46,571 nt of DNA from Phycicoccus sp. (GCA_017993715.1 JAGOME010000034.1:1-46571), one strand, 5' to 3'. Positions 15,718 to 25,770 are shown, counted from the first letter of the stretch. Notes: generated by a model from the sequence alone, not told the origin. Translations and numbers: made by a program.

Positions 15718-17331
15718 CTACTGCTTGAGCCAGATGTCCTTGTAGTACAGGAAACTGAAGTCCGGGTGGGGGTAGTAGTTCTGGACCTTGTCGCTCACGC
15801 CCCAGAACGCAACGAAGTTGTGCAACGGGATCGGGTCCGCCACGTCGGTCAGGATGTAGCTCTGGATGTCCTCCAGGGCGGCCTTGCGCTCAGTGGGGTC
15901 AGCGATGGACCGCTGGGCGGTGATCATTTCGTCGAGCTTCGGGTCATTGATGCCGGTGTAGTTGCGCGCGCCGGTGCTCGTCCATTCGGTCGACAACGCC
16001 AGGTCCGCAGTCAGCGCCCCTGCCATCGCGCCGACGACCATGTCGTAGTCCTTGGACGTCCAGGCGCCGATGTAGGTGGCCTGGTCCTGCTCCACGATCT
16101 CACTGGTGATACCGACAGCGGCGAGGTCCTGCTGGACCCACTGGGCACGCCGCAGATTGGCCTCGCCGTAAGCGGTGTTGACCAGGATCTTCGTGCTGAA
16201 CGAGGTCTGACCCGCCTCGGCGAGCAGCGCCTTGGCTTCGTCGGGGTCATAGGGGGTGAGCTTGTCCACCTGCTCGGTGCTCAGACCATCGGCGATGGTG
16301 GGAGCGACCGGCCCGGTGAGGGAGGTACCGGGCGAAACGGCCTTGATCATGCCCTGCTTGTCGATGGCCAGGCTGATTGCGCGCCGGACCCGGGCGTCGG
16401 TGAACGGCTCCCTCGTCGCGTTGAGGAACACCCGGGCCTGCTCCAGGCCCCCCTCCTCCTTGGTTGACCAGGTGGGGTTGGCCTTCACGATGGTGTCGAT
16501 CACCGCCGGGTCATTCTCGTAGACCAGGTCGAACTGGCCCGAGCGGGCGGCCGAGATGAGCGCCTGAGGGTCCAGGACGTATGTCTGGGTGACGCTGTCC
16601 AGGTACGGCTTGCCGGCCTCGTAGTAGTCGGGGTTCTTGGTGAAGACCCGCTGCTTGTCGCCCGGAGTCCAGTTCTCGAGCATGAAGGGCCCGGTGCCGA
16701 TGGCCTTGGCCTTCAGGTCGAAAGTGCCGTCGGTCCCCTCACAGGGCAGGATCAGCATCGAGGGCGCAGCGAGGTTCTCATCGAAGGCGACATAGGGCTG
16801 CGAGAGCGTAAAGGTGAGCGTGTAGTCGTCGGGCGCCGCGATCTCAGAGACGTAGGCGAGGAGCGACTGCTGGGCGGCCGGGAGGCTGGTGATGCGGTCC
16901 GTCGTGCACAGCACGTCCTTGGCGGTGAACTCGCGCCCGTTGACCGGGGCGATGTTCTGCCAGGTGACGCCCTTGCGCAGGTGGACGGTCCAGACCGTCG
17001 CGTCCTCGTTGGCCTCCCACGACTCGGCCAGATCCCCGACGAGCTCGTCGGTCCCGTAGGGCACGTCCGGGCCAGTCTTGTACGCCATCAGCTTGCTGTA
17101 CACGAACTTGACCGTGTTCAGGGTCTCGTAGGACGGGTTGACCTGGGGGTCGAGGACCTTGGTGTCGTAGAGCGAGTTCACCCGTAGGGTGCCACCGCTC
17201 TGTGGCGGTCCGGCGTCTTGGCTCGCGGCTGCGGTGCTCGTCGGCGTATTGCCGCCGGAGCAGGCTGCCAAGGTCACCGCGGCGAATGCCGCGACAGCCA
17301 GGGATCGATAAGGATGGCGGTGGGTGGGCAA
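15718..17331 (-). CDS. ABC solute-binding lipoprotein, family 5 (copy 2)
   Basis: A 537-aa binding protein and close paralogue of the one at 12034-13656 (shared QSGGTLRVNSLYDTK, YSKLMAYKTGPDVPYG, ILPCEGTDG, YYPHPDFSFLYYKDIW). The signal peptide ends in the lipobox LAAC. I chose the TTG at 17331, which has GAGGAGAAG seven bases upstream and gives a normal signal peptide; upstream extension to 17508 would run into the permease gene. It is the last gene of a five-gene leftward operon after two ATPases and two permeases. Confidence 0.9.
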   Translation of the reverse strand: MPTHRHPYRSLAVAAFAAVTLAACSGGNTPTSTAAASQDAGPPQSGGTLRVNSLYDTKVLDPQVNPSYETLNTVKFVYSKLMAYKTGPDVPYGTDELVGDLAESWEANEDATVWTVHLRKGVTWQNIAPVNGREFTAKDVLCTTDRITSLPAAQQSLLAYVSEIAAPDDYTLTFTLSQPYVAFDENLAAPSMLILPCEGTDGTFDLKAKAIGTGPFMLENWTPGDKQRVFTKNPDYYEAGKPYLDSVTQTYVLDPQALISAARSGQFDLVYENDPAVIDTIVKANPTWSTKEEGGLEQARVFLNATREPFTDARVRRAISLAIDKQGMIKAVSPGTSLTGPVAPTIADGLSTEQVDKLTPYDPDEAKALLAEAGQTSFSTKILVNTAYGEANLRRAQWVQQDLAAVGITSEIVEQDQATYIGAWTSKDYDMVVGAMAGALTADLALSTEWTSTGARNYTGINDPKLDEMITAQRSIADPTERKAALEDIQSYILTDVADPIPLHNFVAFWGVSDKVQNYYPHPDFSFLYYKDIWLKQ

Positions 17332-17402
17332 GGCAGGCTTCTCCTCGTGGTTGGGTGGGTGGAAGTTGGCGGTCGCCACGCGTGGTGGCCGGAGCGGCAG
17401 GA

Positions 17403-18290
17403 CTAGCGACGCTGTCGGGGGTCGAGGAAGTCTCTGAGGGCATCGCCCAGCAGGTTGAAGGCAAGCACGGACACGGACAGGACCAAGCCGGGGAAGATGG
17501 CAATCCAAGGGGCGGTGTCGAGGAACCGCGAGCCCTCGCTGAGCATGCGGCCCCAGGACGGCGCTGGCGGCGGCGTTCCGATCCCTAGGAAGCTCAACGA
17601 GGCCTCGGCGATGAGCACGATGGCGAACAGCAGGCTGCTGAGGACGAGCAGGGCGGGCATGAGGTTGGGCAGTCCGTACCGGGTCAACAAGCGCCAGGTA
17701 CTCGCTCCGACGGCGTGGGCGGCCTCGAAGTAGGCCTCTGCGCGGATCCGGAGCATCTCGGCCCGGGTCACCCGGTTAAACGACGGGATGGCCAGCAGGC
17801 TCAGGGCGATGACGGTGTTGCGCATGCTCGGTCCCAGGAGGGCTGCGACGAAGAGCAGAAGGACCAGGGCGGGGATGGACATCAGCGCATCCATGAGGCG
17901 CTGCAACACGGTGTCCACCCAGGTCCCGGCGAACAGGCCCGACACCATGCCGACCACGACCCCGATGAACCCGCCCAGCACGATCGTGAGGACGGCGACG
18001 ACCAGGGAGGTCCGGGCCCCGTAGATCGAGCGGCTGAGGATGTCGCGGCCGAGGGCGTCGGTCCCGAACCAGTAGGTCGAGCTGGGTGGCTGCATGAATG
18101 CCGCGCGGTCCTGCAGGAGCGGATCGTGCGGCGCCACCCATGGAGCGAACACCCCGAGGATGACGAACAGGGAGATGAGGACGAATGCCAGAAAGCCCAG
18201 TGGCTCCTCCTTGAAGAAGGTCACCAGGCCGCGACGTGGCCGACCGGGGCCGGTGACCGACGCGGCCTTGGTTGCTGCTTGACGGATCAC
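17403..18290 (-). CDS. ABC permease, DppC type
   Basis: A 295-aa inner-membrane permease with an N-terminal OppC-like region (LGFLAFVLISLFVILGVFAPWVAPHDP) and about five further helices. The EAA-type loop for ATPase contact reads EAAHAVGASTWRLLTRYGLPN (about 189-209). The start is a GTG with AGGAAG upstream. It is nine bases from the DppB-type gene. Forms the heterodimeric channel with that protein. Confidence 0.92.
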   Translation of the reverse strand: MIRQAATKAASVTGPGRPRRGLVTFFKEEPLGFLAFVLISLFVILGVFAPWVAPHDPLLQDRAAFMQPPSSTYWFGTDALGRDILSRSIYGARTSLVVAVLTIVLGGFIGVVVGMVSGLFAGTWVDTVLQRLMDALMSIPALVLLLFVAALLGPSMRNTVIALSLLAIPSFNRVTRAEMLRIRAEAYFEAAHAVGASTWRLLTRYGLPNLMPALLVLSSLLFAIVLIAEASLSFLGIGTPPPAPSWGRMLSEGSRFLDTAPWIAIFPGLVLSVSVLAFNLLGDALRDFLDPRQRR

Positions 18291-18299
18291 GGCGCTTCC

Positions 18300-19244
18300 T
18301 TAGTACCGAATTCTTGGGTCGATGACGGCGTACACGATGTCGACGATGAGGTTGACGATGATGAACAGGCCGCCGTAGAAGATGACGCTCCCGATGACCG
18401 CCGGGTAGTCCCGCATCTGGACTGCTTCAAAGACGTAAGAACCCATGCCCGGGATGGAGAAGATCCCCTCCAGCAGAACGGTTCCGCCCAAGATGGCGCC
18501 CACTTGCAGCCCCAGGACCGTGAACACCGACAGCAAGGAACTGCGGCCCGCGTGCTTGACCAGGACGGTGAACTCTGAGGCGCCGCGGGCCCGCACGGTG
18601 CGGATGAAGTTGGAGCCCAGGACCTCGAGCATTGAGGAGCGCACCATCCGGGCGACGACCGCCATCGTCGCTGTCGCGAGGGCGATAACCGGGAGCGCCA
18701 TTTGAGCCAGGTTGTCCCCGAGGTTCTCGGTTGGTCCCTGATAGACCAGCGGCGGTGACCAGCCGACGTATCGGGACAGGAAGGTGATGAGCAACAGGGC
18801 CAACCAGAAACTGGGGATGGACAGACCGAGCACCGCCAGGACCCGCATGGTCTGGTCGAGCACGCTGTTGCGCCGGACTGCGGCCAGCATTCCCATCGGG
18901 GCCCCGAGCAGGATCCCCAGTAGCAGGGCCAGGGCCCCCAGCTCCAGGGTCGGCGGGAGCCGTTCCAGGATGCTCTCGGTGACCGGGCGCCCGTCGACGA
19001 AGGAGTTCCCGAGGTCACCCCGCACCAGCCCGGTGGCGAAGGTGCCGAACTGCGTGAGGATGGGCTTGTCGAGGCCAAGTTCAGCGCTGCGCTGGGCGAT
19101 CATCTCCTCGGTCACCCCCGGGGAGTCCGCGAGCTGGGTGCGGACCACGTCACCGGGCACGGCCCGGATGGCGAGAAAGACGACCACAGTGACCAGCGCG
19201 AGGACCAGGAGCCCGTGGCCGAGCCGGCTCAGGACATATCTCAT
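18300..19244 (-). CDS. ABC permease, DppB type
   Basis: A 314-aa permease starting [18 protein letters not shown], typical of the DppB/OppB subunit. The N-terminal extracytoplasmic segment contains [20 protein letters not shown], and the EAA loop reads [17 protein letters not shown]. Its ATG overlaps the stop of the preceding ATPase gene (ATGA), indicating translational coupling. Confidence 0.92.
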   Translation of the reverse strand: MRYVLSRLGHGLLVLALVTVVVFLAIRAVPGDVVRTQLADSPGVTEEMIAQRSAELGLDKPILTQFGTFATGLVRGDLGNSFVDGRPVTESILERLPPTLELGALALLLGILLGAPMGMLAAVRRNSVLDQTMRVLAVLGLSIPSFWLALLLITFLSRYVGWSPPLVYQGPTENLGDNLAQMALPVIALATATMAVVARMVRSSMLEVLGSNFIRTVRARGASEFTVLVKHAGRSSLLSVFTVLGLQVGAILGGTVLLEGIFSIPGMGSYVFEAVQMRDYPAVIGSVIFYGGLFIIVNLIVDIVYAVIDPRIRY

Positions 19245-20302
19245 CGGTGAGCACCCCCCTTCGGTGTGCCGGGGTTCGGCACAGGCGGTGGTCCCTCATG
19301 GGCCCCGTCGTAGAGATGACAGGACACGGCGTCGGAGCCGATCGGGAGCAGATGCGGCTCCACCCGGTCGCAGGGCTCGAAGGCGCGAGGACATCGGGGG
19401 TGGAAGTGGCACCCCGGTGGCGGGTCGCTCGGGCTGGGGATCTCGCCGGCCAGGGTCGGGCGCATTCTGCGCCGGTCATCCGGGGAGGGGATGGCCTGGA
19501 TCAGTGCCTGGGTGTAGGGGTGGCGAGGCTGTCGCATGACGCGGTCGCCGGGTCCGGACTCGACGACCTTGCCCAGGTACATGACGCTGATCCAGTCCGA
19601 CATGTAGCGGACGACATTGAGGTCGTGCGCGATGAAGAGGTAGGAGATCCCGAACTCGTGCTGCAGGTCTCTGAGGAGGTTGAGGATCTGGGCCTGGATC
19701 GACACGTCCAGGGCACTGACTGCCTCGTCGCAGACAATCAGCTCCGGCTCGGTTGACAGGGCGCGCGCGATGCCGATGCGTTGGGCCTGCCCGCCGGAGA
19801 ACTGGTGAGGGAAACGGTCAAGTGCGGTGCGGGGGAGGCCGACGAGGTCGAGCAGCTCCTCGCAGCGCGCGCGCCGGCTCGCCGGGGTCCCGATCCCGTG
19901 GATGATCATCGGCTCGGTCAGCACCTGCTCGATGTCCATCCGCGGATTGAACGAGCTGAGCGGGTCCTGGAAGACGATCTGCATGCGGCTGCGCAGGGCG
20001 CGCAGCTGGTTGCCGGACAGCTCCGTGATGTCCTGTCCGTCGAAGCTGACCTGGCCACTGGTGGGCTCGATGAGCCGCAAGGCGAGTCGGCCCAGCGTGG
20101 ATTTGCCCGAGCCCGACTCACCGACCAGACCCAGGGTCTGGCGTCGGCGGATGGTGAAGGACACGCCGTCGACGGCTCGCACCACCCGGCGGGCCCCTCG
20201 GCCCCCCGAGGTGATGGGGAAGTGCTTGACGAGGTCGGTGGCCTCCATGAGCACGTCTCCGGTGGCCGGGTCCAGGGTTGCCTCACCCAGGGTGGCGGTC
20301 AT
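19241..20302 (-). CDS. ABC ATPase, OppF/DppF type
   Basis: A 353-aa ATPase. Walker [10 protein letters not shown]-loop in [12 protein letters not shown], signature FSGGQAQR, Walker [13 protein letters not shown], then the switch His (IAHD). The C-terminal oligopeptide-transporter domain has the Cys-rich motif [15 protein letters not shown], which binds an Fe-S cluster in some homologues. The ATG at 20302 is preceded by GGAGGGAG and overlaps the stop of the first ATPase gene (ATGA). Confidence 0.92.
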   Translation of the reverse strand: MTATLGEATLDPATGDVLMEATDLVKHFPITSGGRGARRVVRAVDGVSFTIRRRQTLGLVGESGSGKSTLGRLALRLIEPTSGQVSFDGQDITELSGNQLRALRSRMQIVFQDPLSSFNPRMDIEQVLTEPMIIHGIGTPASRRARCEELLDLVGLPRTALDRFPHQFSGGQAQRIGIARALSTEPELIVCDEAVSALDVSIQAQILNLLRDLQHEFGISYLFIAHDLNVVRYMSDWISVMYLGKVVESGPGDRVMRQPRHPYTQALIQAIPSPDDRRRMRPTLAGEIPSPSDPPPGCHFHPRCPRAFEPCDRVEPHLLPIGSDAVSCHLYDGAHEGPPPVPNPGTPKGGAHR

Positions 20303-21330
20303 CGGGCTCCCTCCCCGCCGGTCGCGGTGGGCATCACGGGGGTCGTGGCCGGGGGACCGGCCCGCCAGCAGCGGACGGTCCGGTCCAGCACGAGGCGTTG
20401 AGTTTGCGCCTCCTGGGTGCAGATCTCCTCGGCCTGAGTGCAGCGCCCGGCGAACCGGCACCCGGTGGGCATCTCGACCAGGGACGGTACGGCCCCGGGG
20501 ATGGCAGGCATGGGCTCGTCGCGCGGCTGGTCCGGCTGCGGGATCGCCGCGAGCAGCGCCTGGGTGTAGGGGTGCAGGGGGCGGCTGAGCACGTCGTCGG
20601 CGAGTCCGGACTCAACGACCTGACCTGCGTACATCACCACGACGCGATCGGCCATCTCGGCCACGACGCCGATGTCGTGGGTGATGAGCATGACAGCGAC
20701 TCCGGACTCGCGCTGGAGCTCATGAATGAGTCCGAGGACCTGCGCCTCGACCGTGACGTCCAGGGCCGTCGTCGGCTCGTCCGCAATGACGAGCCGAGGG
20801 TGGCACGCCAAGGCGGCAGCGATCATGACGCGCTGACGCTGGCCGCCGGAGAGCTGATGCGGATACGCGTCGACCTTGGCGTCCGGGTCCGGGATACCGA
20901 CCATGCGGAGCAGCTCGACGGCCCTGTCCTTGGTCTGCTGACGATCGAGGTCGGTGTGCAGGGTGATGGCTTCCCGCAGCTGGTTGCCGATCGTGTAGAG
21001 AGGATCCAGCGCCGTCATGGGGTCCTGGAAGATGACCGAGATGTCGTTGCCGCGGATGTCGCGCATCTGCCGCTTCGAAACGTGGGCCAGGTCGGTGCCG
21101 TCCCACATGACCCGGCCACCGCTGATTCGGCCGTTGCCGAGCAGGTCGATCACGGCCATGGCCGTCACGCTCTTGCCCGAACCGGACTCGCCCACGATGG
21201 CCACGGTCTCGCCCGCACGGATCTCGACATCGACACCGCTGACGGCCTCGAGCACCTGGCCGCCGGTGGCAAACTCCACGCGCAGATCCTGGACCGACAG
21301 CAGGGGCGCTGCCGTGACCTCCGGGCTCAT
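20299..21330 (-). CDS. ABC ATPase, OppD/DppD type
   Basis: A 343-aa ATPase and first gene of the importer operon. Walker A GESGSGKS at 47-54, Q-loop [13 protein letters not shown], signature LSGGQRQR, Walker [13 protein letters not shown], switch His in ITHD, and C-terminal [15 protein letters not shown]. Two near ATGs are possible; 21330 was chosen because GGAGG lies seven bases upstream. The operon promoter region carries the perfect inverted repeat at 21391-21417. Confidence 0.92.
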   Translation of the reverse strand: MSPEVTAAPLLSVQDLRVEFATGGQVLEAVSGVDVEIRAGETVAIVGESGSGKSVTAMAVIDLLGNGRISGGRVMWDGTDLAHVSKRQMRDIRGNDISVIFQDPMTALDPLYTIGNQLREAITLHTDLDRQQTKDRAVELLRMVGIPDPDAKVDAYPHQLSGGQRQRVMIAAALACHPRLVIADEPTTALDVTVEAQVLGLIHELQRESGVAVMLITHDIGVVAEMADRVVVMYAGQVVESGLADDVLSRPLHPYTQALLAAIPQPDQPRDEPMPAIPGAVPSLVEMPTGCRFAGRCTQAEEICTQEAQTQRLVLDRTVRCWRAGPPATTPVMPTATGGEGAR

Positions 21331-21390
21331 ACCCATGCCTCCGTTCGGGGGTTGTGCGACCCTGCTGGCCACGTGCGTCTAAGCAAAAAA

Positions 21391-21417
21391 GACTACTAGA
21401 ATGACGCTCTAGTAGTC
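21391..21417. promoter_or_regulatory. Operator CTAGAA-N4-GCTCTAG, site 2 (10-bp arms)
   Basis: GACTACTAGA (21391-21400) and TCTAGTAGTC (21408-21417) are perfect 10-bp inverted repeats with a 7-bp spacer. It lies in the 307-bp gap between the importer operon and the tetR-type gene, 61 bp from the operon start. The core matches the site at 13780-13796. The likely ligand is the divergent TetR protein. No other structure was noted in the rest of the gap. Confidence 0.7.
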
Positions 21418-21637
21418 GATAGCATCAAGGAGCGATCCATGGTTCGTCAAGAGGCAGTTCCGGTCGCTAGGTCGCAACGCGGCGCACATCACATACCGAC
21501 GCCGGGCCTTCGCAGACCCGCGAGGCCGGTTCCGCGAGGGCGCTGGGTGCGTGCCAGACTGAGCCGGTGGCCTGCGCCGCCCAGGCGGACCTGTGGAGCC
21601 GCGAATGCCGCGACTGACCGGGAAGGGCGAGAGGGCC

Positions 21638-22252
21638 ATGAGTGAGGGATCTCGCGTCGCCAAAGCCGACCGGACGCGACGCTGGTCGACCACTCCGGAC
21701 ACCAAGGCCGCCATCCTGGCCGCCGCGCAGTCAGTGTTTCTGGACTTCGGGTACACGGCGGCCAACGTGAGCGACGTCGTGGAGCGGTCGGGTTCCAGCG
21801 TCGGCAGCATCTATCACCACTTCGGGGGCAAGGCCGAGCTGTTTCAGGCGCTGTGTCGCGGCTATCACGACACGCTGCACGACGCGTCCGCCCAAGCGAT
21901 GACGGCAGCCCGCGAGGCCGGGGTGACTGATCCGGTCGATCTGTTCGCCGAGAGTGCGCGTGCCTATATGGAACAGGCATGGGCGCACCGGGAGATGACC
22001 CGCCTCGTCCACGGCGGGGATCATCCACAAGGACACGTCCGGTGGCGACGGGAGCAGTTCCAGTTGTGGCTCTCCGAGGTCACCGAGCTGTTTATGGTGA
22101 CGACCGACTCACCAGGGGACCGGGTCAGGCTCCTGGTGCTGACGACGATCTCCAGCGATGCGGCCCGCCTGCTCACCGAGATCGACTCGCCTGACGAGGC
22201 CGGCGAGATCATCGAGGCGGCCTTGGTCCTCGTGCGCAAGCTGGCCAGCTAG
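21638..22252 (+). CDS. TetR-family regulator
   Basis: A 204-aa repressor-type protein. The N-terminal helix-turn-helix runs about residues 20-65 (ILAAAQSVFLDFGYTAANVSDVVERSGSS, then GSIYHHFGGKAELF). The C-terminal helical ligand domain is not conserved enough to name a ligand. The ATG at 21638 follows GAGAGGG; an in-frame ATG at 21605 lacks a ribosome site. Divergence from the importer operon and the palindrome in the gap suggest it controls uptake of the substrate. Confidence 0.88.
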   Translation: MSEGSRVAKADRTRRWSTTPDTKAAILAAAQSVFLDFGYTAANVSDVVERSGSSVGSIYHHFGGKAELFQALCRGYHDTLHDASAQAMTAAREAGVTDPVDLFAESARAYMEQAWAHREMTRLVHGGDHPQGHVRWRREQFQLWLSEVTELFMVTTDSPGDRVRLLVLTTISSDAARLLTEIDSPDEAGEIIEAALVLVRKLAS

Positions 22253-22318
22253 ACCCGCGGAGGGGGTCGTGGGTGCGGCGTGCGCTGGACTGTCAGTGCC
22301 CCCTGCGAGGATGCCGTC

Positions 22319-23113
22319 ATGGAGATCACCGCAGCGCTGGCCCTCGGGCGCCGGCTGCTGCGTGAGCATGGCCTTGATGATTGGCGCGTCGTCGCCGACC
22401 ACGCCAAGACGCGGGCGGGCGCCTGCCGCTTTCGCACCAAGACGATCTCGCTGAGCCGACCCTTGACGGCGCTCCACGACGAGGAGCTGGTGCGCGACAC
22501 CATCCTGCACGAGATCGCCCATGCCTTGGTGGGTCCGACGCATGGCCACGATCGCGTCTGGCGCGCGACGGCGCGCCAGATCGGGTGCACGGGGGAGCGT
22601 CTGGTGTCGGCCGATGCGCCACGCGTCGAGGGTGACTGGCGTGGTCAGTGCCCTGCGGGTCACGAGATCACGCGGCACCGGCGTCCACAGCGGGTCGTGA
22701 GCTGCTCGCAATGCAGCCCCACGTTCAGCCCCCGCCATCTCATTGCCTGGACCTATCGCGGCCGCGCCGTGGCGATGGGGGAGGCCTATCAGCGGGAGCT
22801 GACGGCGCTCCAGCGGCGACACAATCTGCCCGCGCCCTCGCTGCCCCCTCCGGCAGCCACCCCGAGTGGGCCATCGTCCCCCTCGCCGTCGCCAGGACCG
22901 CCTGGCCCGCAGGCTGCGGTGACCCGCGGCGGAGGCGGTGGCGGGGTCATCCAGCTAGGCGATCACGTGCTCGTGGTGTCCGGTGGCCGTCTGCATGGGC
23001 GCGTGGGAGGGGTCGAGGCGGTGCACGACACGCGGTGCCAGGTGCGGGTCGACGCCGACCTCTACCTCATCCCGCACGAGTTGCTCGAAGTCGTGGACGC
23101 CCTCGCCAGCTGA
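22319..23113 (+). CDS. SprT-like zinc metalloprotease-type protein
   Basis: A 264-aa protein with an SprT-like fold. The zinc motif HEIAHAL (His64, Glu65, His68) is followed by THGHDRVW as third ligand region. A short zinc ribbon follows (CPAGHE, then CSQCSP, about 112-136). A Pro/Ser-rich linker at about 170-205 leads to a C-terminal beta segment (VIQLGDHVLVVSGGRLHGRVGGVEAV) that resembles a KOW-like small barrel. SprT/Spartan relatives act on DNA-protein crosslinks, but bacterial members are poorly characterised. ATG with GAGG nine bases upstream. Confidence 0.75.
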   Translation: MEITAALALGRRLLREHGLDDWRVVADHAKTRAGACRFRTKTISLSRPLTALHDEELVRDTILHEIAHALVGPTHGHDRVWRATARQIGCTGERLVSADAPRVEGDWRGQCPAGHEITRHRRPQRVVSCSQCSPTFSPRHLIAWTYRGRAVAMGEAYQRELTALQRRHNLPAPSLPPPAATPSGPSSPSPSPGPPGPQAAVTRGGGGGGVIQLGDHVLVVSGGRLHGRVGGVEAVHDTRCQVRVDADLYLIPHELLEVVDALAS

Positions 23114-23157
23114 CTCGAGTCACCCGTAGCATGGCCGGGCCGGATGAGGAGCGTGAA

Positions 23158-24069
23158 ATGCAGACACATCAGCCGCCGAGTCAGACGTACGAGCCCTTCG
23201 CCGTGACGGCCAGCCCGTCACGCGGTGAGCCAACGCGGGCGGTGGTGCTCGGTGGCGGGGGCCCGGTGGGCGTGGGGTGGCTCATCGGCATGGTGCTCGG
23301 CCTGCGTGATGCCGGGGTCAACCTTGATGAAGCCGACACGGTCGTCGGCACGTCAGCCGGATCGATCGTGGGAGCTCATCTGCGCCTGGATCAGACCAGG
23401 GGAGCGCTGGAGAAGTATGCCGAGGACTTCGTCTCATCCGAGCCGCTCTCGGGCATGGGCCGGATCGGGCCACGCGAGGGAATGGCCTTCCTGCGCGGGG
23501 TGCTCTCGCGCGATCCGCAGCGCGGTCGACAGATCATTGGAGCGATGGCGGCGCGGGCCCAGACCCCGTCGGAAGAGTCCTTCATCTCCATGATCACGGC
23601 GAGCTTGGCCGGTGCAGCGTGGCCTGAGCGCGCCTTGTTGCTCACCACGGTTGATATCGCGACCGGCGACGCCGTTGTGCTGCATCGTGACGGCGGCGCC
23701 GATCTCCAGCGCGCGATGGCCGCCAGCAGTGCGGTCCCGGGCATGTTCCCCCCCATCACGATCGGCGGCCGGCGCTATATGGATGGCGGCGTGCGGAGCT
23801 CGGCGAATGTCGATGTGGCCAAAGGCCATGACCGCGTGCTGGTCCTGGCGCCCTCGACGCTGTCCCTGACTCGACGCGGCAACCCTCGGGTCCAGGCCAA
23901 GGAGCTGGGCACCCGGGTTCGCTCGCTGGTCATCGCACCCGACCGGGATGCGCGGCGAGCCATTGGGCGTAACCCGCTTGACCTCAAGAACGCCAGGCCT
24001 GCCTACGAGGCGGGCCTGCTCCAGGCGCAGCGCTCACTCCCACGCGTCCGCCAGGTGTGGTCGGCCTGA
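23158..24069 (+). CDS. Patatin-like phospholipase, second copy
   Basis: A 303-aa patatin-family acylhydrolase. Glycine loop VLGGGGPVG, nucleophile Ser66 in GTSAGS, Asp209 in YMDGG. No signal peptide. A strong ribosome site GAGGAG is six bases before the ATG. It is paralogous to 2533-3447 over its whole length. It lies 44 bp after the SprT-like gene on the same strand and may be co-transcribed with it. Confidence 0.88.
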   Translation: MQTHQPPSQTYEPFAVTASPSRGEPTRAVVLGGGGPVGVGWLIGMVLGLRDAGVNLDEADTVVGTSAGSIVGAHLRLDQTRGALEKYAEDFVSSEPLSGMGRIGPREGMAFLRGVLSRDPQRGRQIIGAMAARAQTPSEESFISMITASLAGAAWPERALLLTTVDIATGDAVVLHRDGGADLQRAMAASSAVPGMFPPITIGGRRYMDGGVRSSANVDVAKGHDRVLVLAPSTLSLTRRGNPRVQAKELGTRVRSLVIAPDRDARRAIGRNPLDLKNARPAYEAGLLQAQRSLPRVRQVWSA

Positions 24070-24083
24070 CGGGCGCTGCCGAG

Positions 24084-24118
24084 GGGGCATCATGCTCGCC
24101 ACGCACTGGCGATGCCCC
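24084..24118 (+). terminator. Hairpin after patatin gene
   Basis: GGGGCATC (24084-24091) pairs with GATGCCCC (24111-24118); the loop is 19 nt. A plausible weak terminator 15 bases after the stop at 24069. Confidence 0.4.
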
Positions 24119-24172
24119 GCGGTCGGCTGTCGGTCCCAGTAGATTGTGGGCACCCCTGACGAAGGAGACGCA

Positions 24173-25414
24173 ATGGCCGACGGGCTACGGGGCGCTGAGG
24201 GCACCGAGTACCACATCGCACTGACCGAGCAGTATGCCGCGCACAACTACCACCCGCTGCCGGTGGTGCTGGCACGAGGCGACGGCGCCTGGGTCACCGA
24301 CGTGGACGGCAATCGTTATCTGGATTGCCTCGCGGGCTACTCGGCCTTGAACTTCGGCCACTCGCATCCTCGTCTGGTGGCTCGGGCCCAGGAGCAGGTG
24401 GCGGCGCTGACGCTGACCAGTCGGGCGTTCTACAACGACCAGCTGGGACCCTTCGCGCAGTCTTTGACCGCCCTGACGGGCAAAGAGATGATCCTGCCGA
24501 TGAACTCCGGCGCCGAGGCCGTCGAGACGGCCATCAAGGTGAGTCGCCGTTGGGGCTACGAGGTCAAGGGGGTGCCCGAGAACGAGGCCAACATCATCGT
24601 CATGGAGGGCAACTTCCACGGGCGGACCACGACCATCATCTCCTTCTCCGACGACAAGGTTGCCCGCGACAACTACGGTCCCTACACGCCCGGCTTCCGC
24701 ACCGTCACCTACGGTGACATCGACGCGGTTGCTGCGGCGATCGACGACTTCACCGTGGCCGTCCTGTTCGAGCCGATCCAGGGTGAGGGCGGTGTGGTCA
24801 CGCCGCCGGAGGGCTTCCTCCGCGAACTGCGCACGCTGTGCACTCAGCGCAACGTCCTGATGGTGGCCGACGAGATCCAGTCCGGCCTCGGGCGCACCGG
24901 GACAACCTTCGCGTGCGACCTCGAGCAGGTCGTCCCCGACATGTACGTCCTGGGCAAGGCCCTGGGTGGCGGCATTGTCGCGGTGTCAGCAATCGCTGCG
25001 GACCGCGACATCCTCGGCGTGATCAATCCGGGTTCCCACGGCTCGACCTTCGGCGGCAACCCACTAGGTGCGGCCGTTGGTCACGAAGTGGTCCTCCTCC
25101 TGGAGACCGGCGAGTTCCAGGAGCGCGCCGCGACCTTGGGCCGGCGGCTCGATGAGGGCCTGCGTCCGCTCATCGGCCGGGGGCTGGACGCCGTCCGGGT
25201 CCGCGGACTGTGGGCCGGCCTTGATGTGTCCCCTGGGGGACCGACGGGTCGCGAGCTCTGCACAGCTCTGTCGCAGCGCGGCATTCTGGCCAAGGACACC
25301 CACGGAATGACGATCCGGTTGGCTCCGCCGTTGGTCATCACGGCCGACGAGGTGGACCTGATTGTCGCGACCATTAGTGAGGTGCTGGCCGAGGCGGTCA
25401 GGGCCGGCGAGTGA
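24173..25414 (+). CDS. rocD: Ornithine aminotransferase
   Basis: A 413-aa class III PLP aminotransferase that converts ornithine to glutamate semialdehyde in arginine breakdown. Features are YLDCLAGYSALNFGHSHP near the N-terminus, the NSGAEAVETAIK cofactor-phosphate motif, EPIQGEGGVV, DEIQSGLGRTG, and the PLP lysine in LGKALGGG. The length fits the family. The ATG has GAAGGAGA upstream. The stop overlaps the start of the next gene (GTGATC), so the three downstream short genes may be coupled, though their role is unrelated by sequence. Confidence 0.9.
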   Translation: MADGLRGAEGTEYHIALTEQYAAHNYHPLPVVLARGDGAWVTDVDGNRYLDCLAGYSALNFGHSHPRLVARAQEQVAALTLTSRAFYNDQLGPFAQSLTALTGKEMILPMNSGAEAVETAIKVSRRWGYEVKGVPENEANIIVMEGNFHGRTTTIISFSDDKVARDNYGPYTPGFRTVTYGDIDAVAAAIDDFTVAVLFEPIQGEGGVVTPPEGFLRELRTLCTQRNVLMVADEIQSGLGRTGTTFACDLEQVVPDMYVLGKALGGGIVAVSAIAADRDILGVINPGSHGSTFGGNPLGAAVGHEVVLLLETGEFQERAATLGRRLDEGLRPLIGRGLDAVRVRGLWAGLDVSPGGPTGRELCTALSQRGILAKDTHGMTIRLAPPLVITADEVDLIVATISEVLAEAVRAGE

Positions 25415-25770
25415 TCTCGCTCGTCACCTGGGCGATCGTTGGCCTTGGCGCGCTGACGATCCTTGTCGCGGCAATCTACGCACGCACCGATCGGCTCATT
25501 GATGATCGCGTGCTCGCGCTCGTGGCCCTGCTCGAGGCAGCCGTCCTCGTCCAGGTCGTCCGCGGACTCTCCGACCTGAGCCACGTGGTCGACGACAACG
25601 AACGCCTCACCTTGGTGGCCTACCTGCTGTCCCTGCCCGTCGTCCCGCTCGGCACGGCATTCATGGCGATCAAGGAAAAGAGTCGCTGGTCCATGGCAGC
25701 CATTGCCATCGGCGCCTTCGCCGTGGCGGTCATGATGCTGCGCTGCCAGCAGATCTGGGACACCCTGTGA
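25411..25770 (+). CDS. Small membrane protein, unknown function
   Basis: A 119-aa hydrophobic protein with about four transmembrane helices and a short soluble loop (LSDLSHVVDDNERLTL). The start is a GTG overlapping the rocD stop by four bases. It is of the type found widely in actinobacteria next to a second membrane protein, as here. I cannot assign a role. Confidence 0.65.
   Translation: MISLVTWAIVGLGALTILVAAIYARTDRLIDDRVLALVALLEAAVLVQVVRGLSDLSHVVDDNERLTLVAYLLSLPVVPLGTAFMAIKEKSRWSMAAIAIGAFAVAVMMLRCQQIWDTL

Noticed and set aside
22648-23157. Upstream extension of the second patatin
   Set aside because: It overlaps the SprT-like gene in another frame; a GAGGAG site places the start at 23158.
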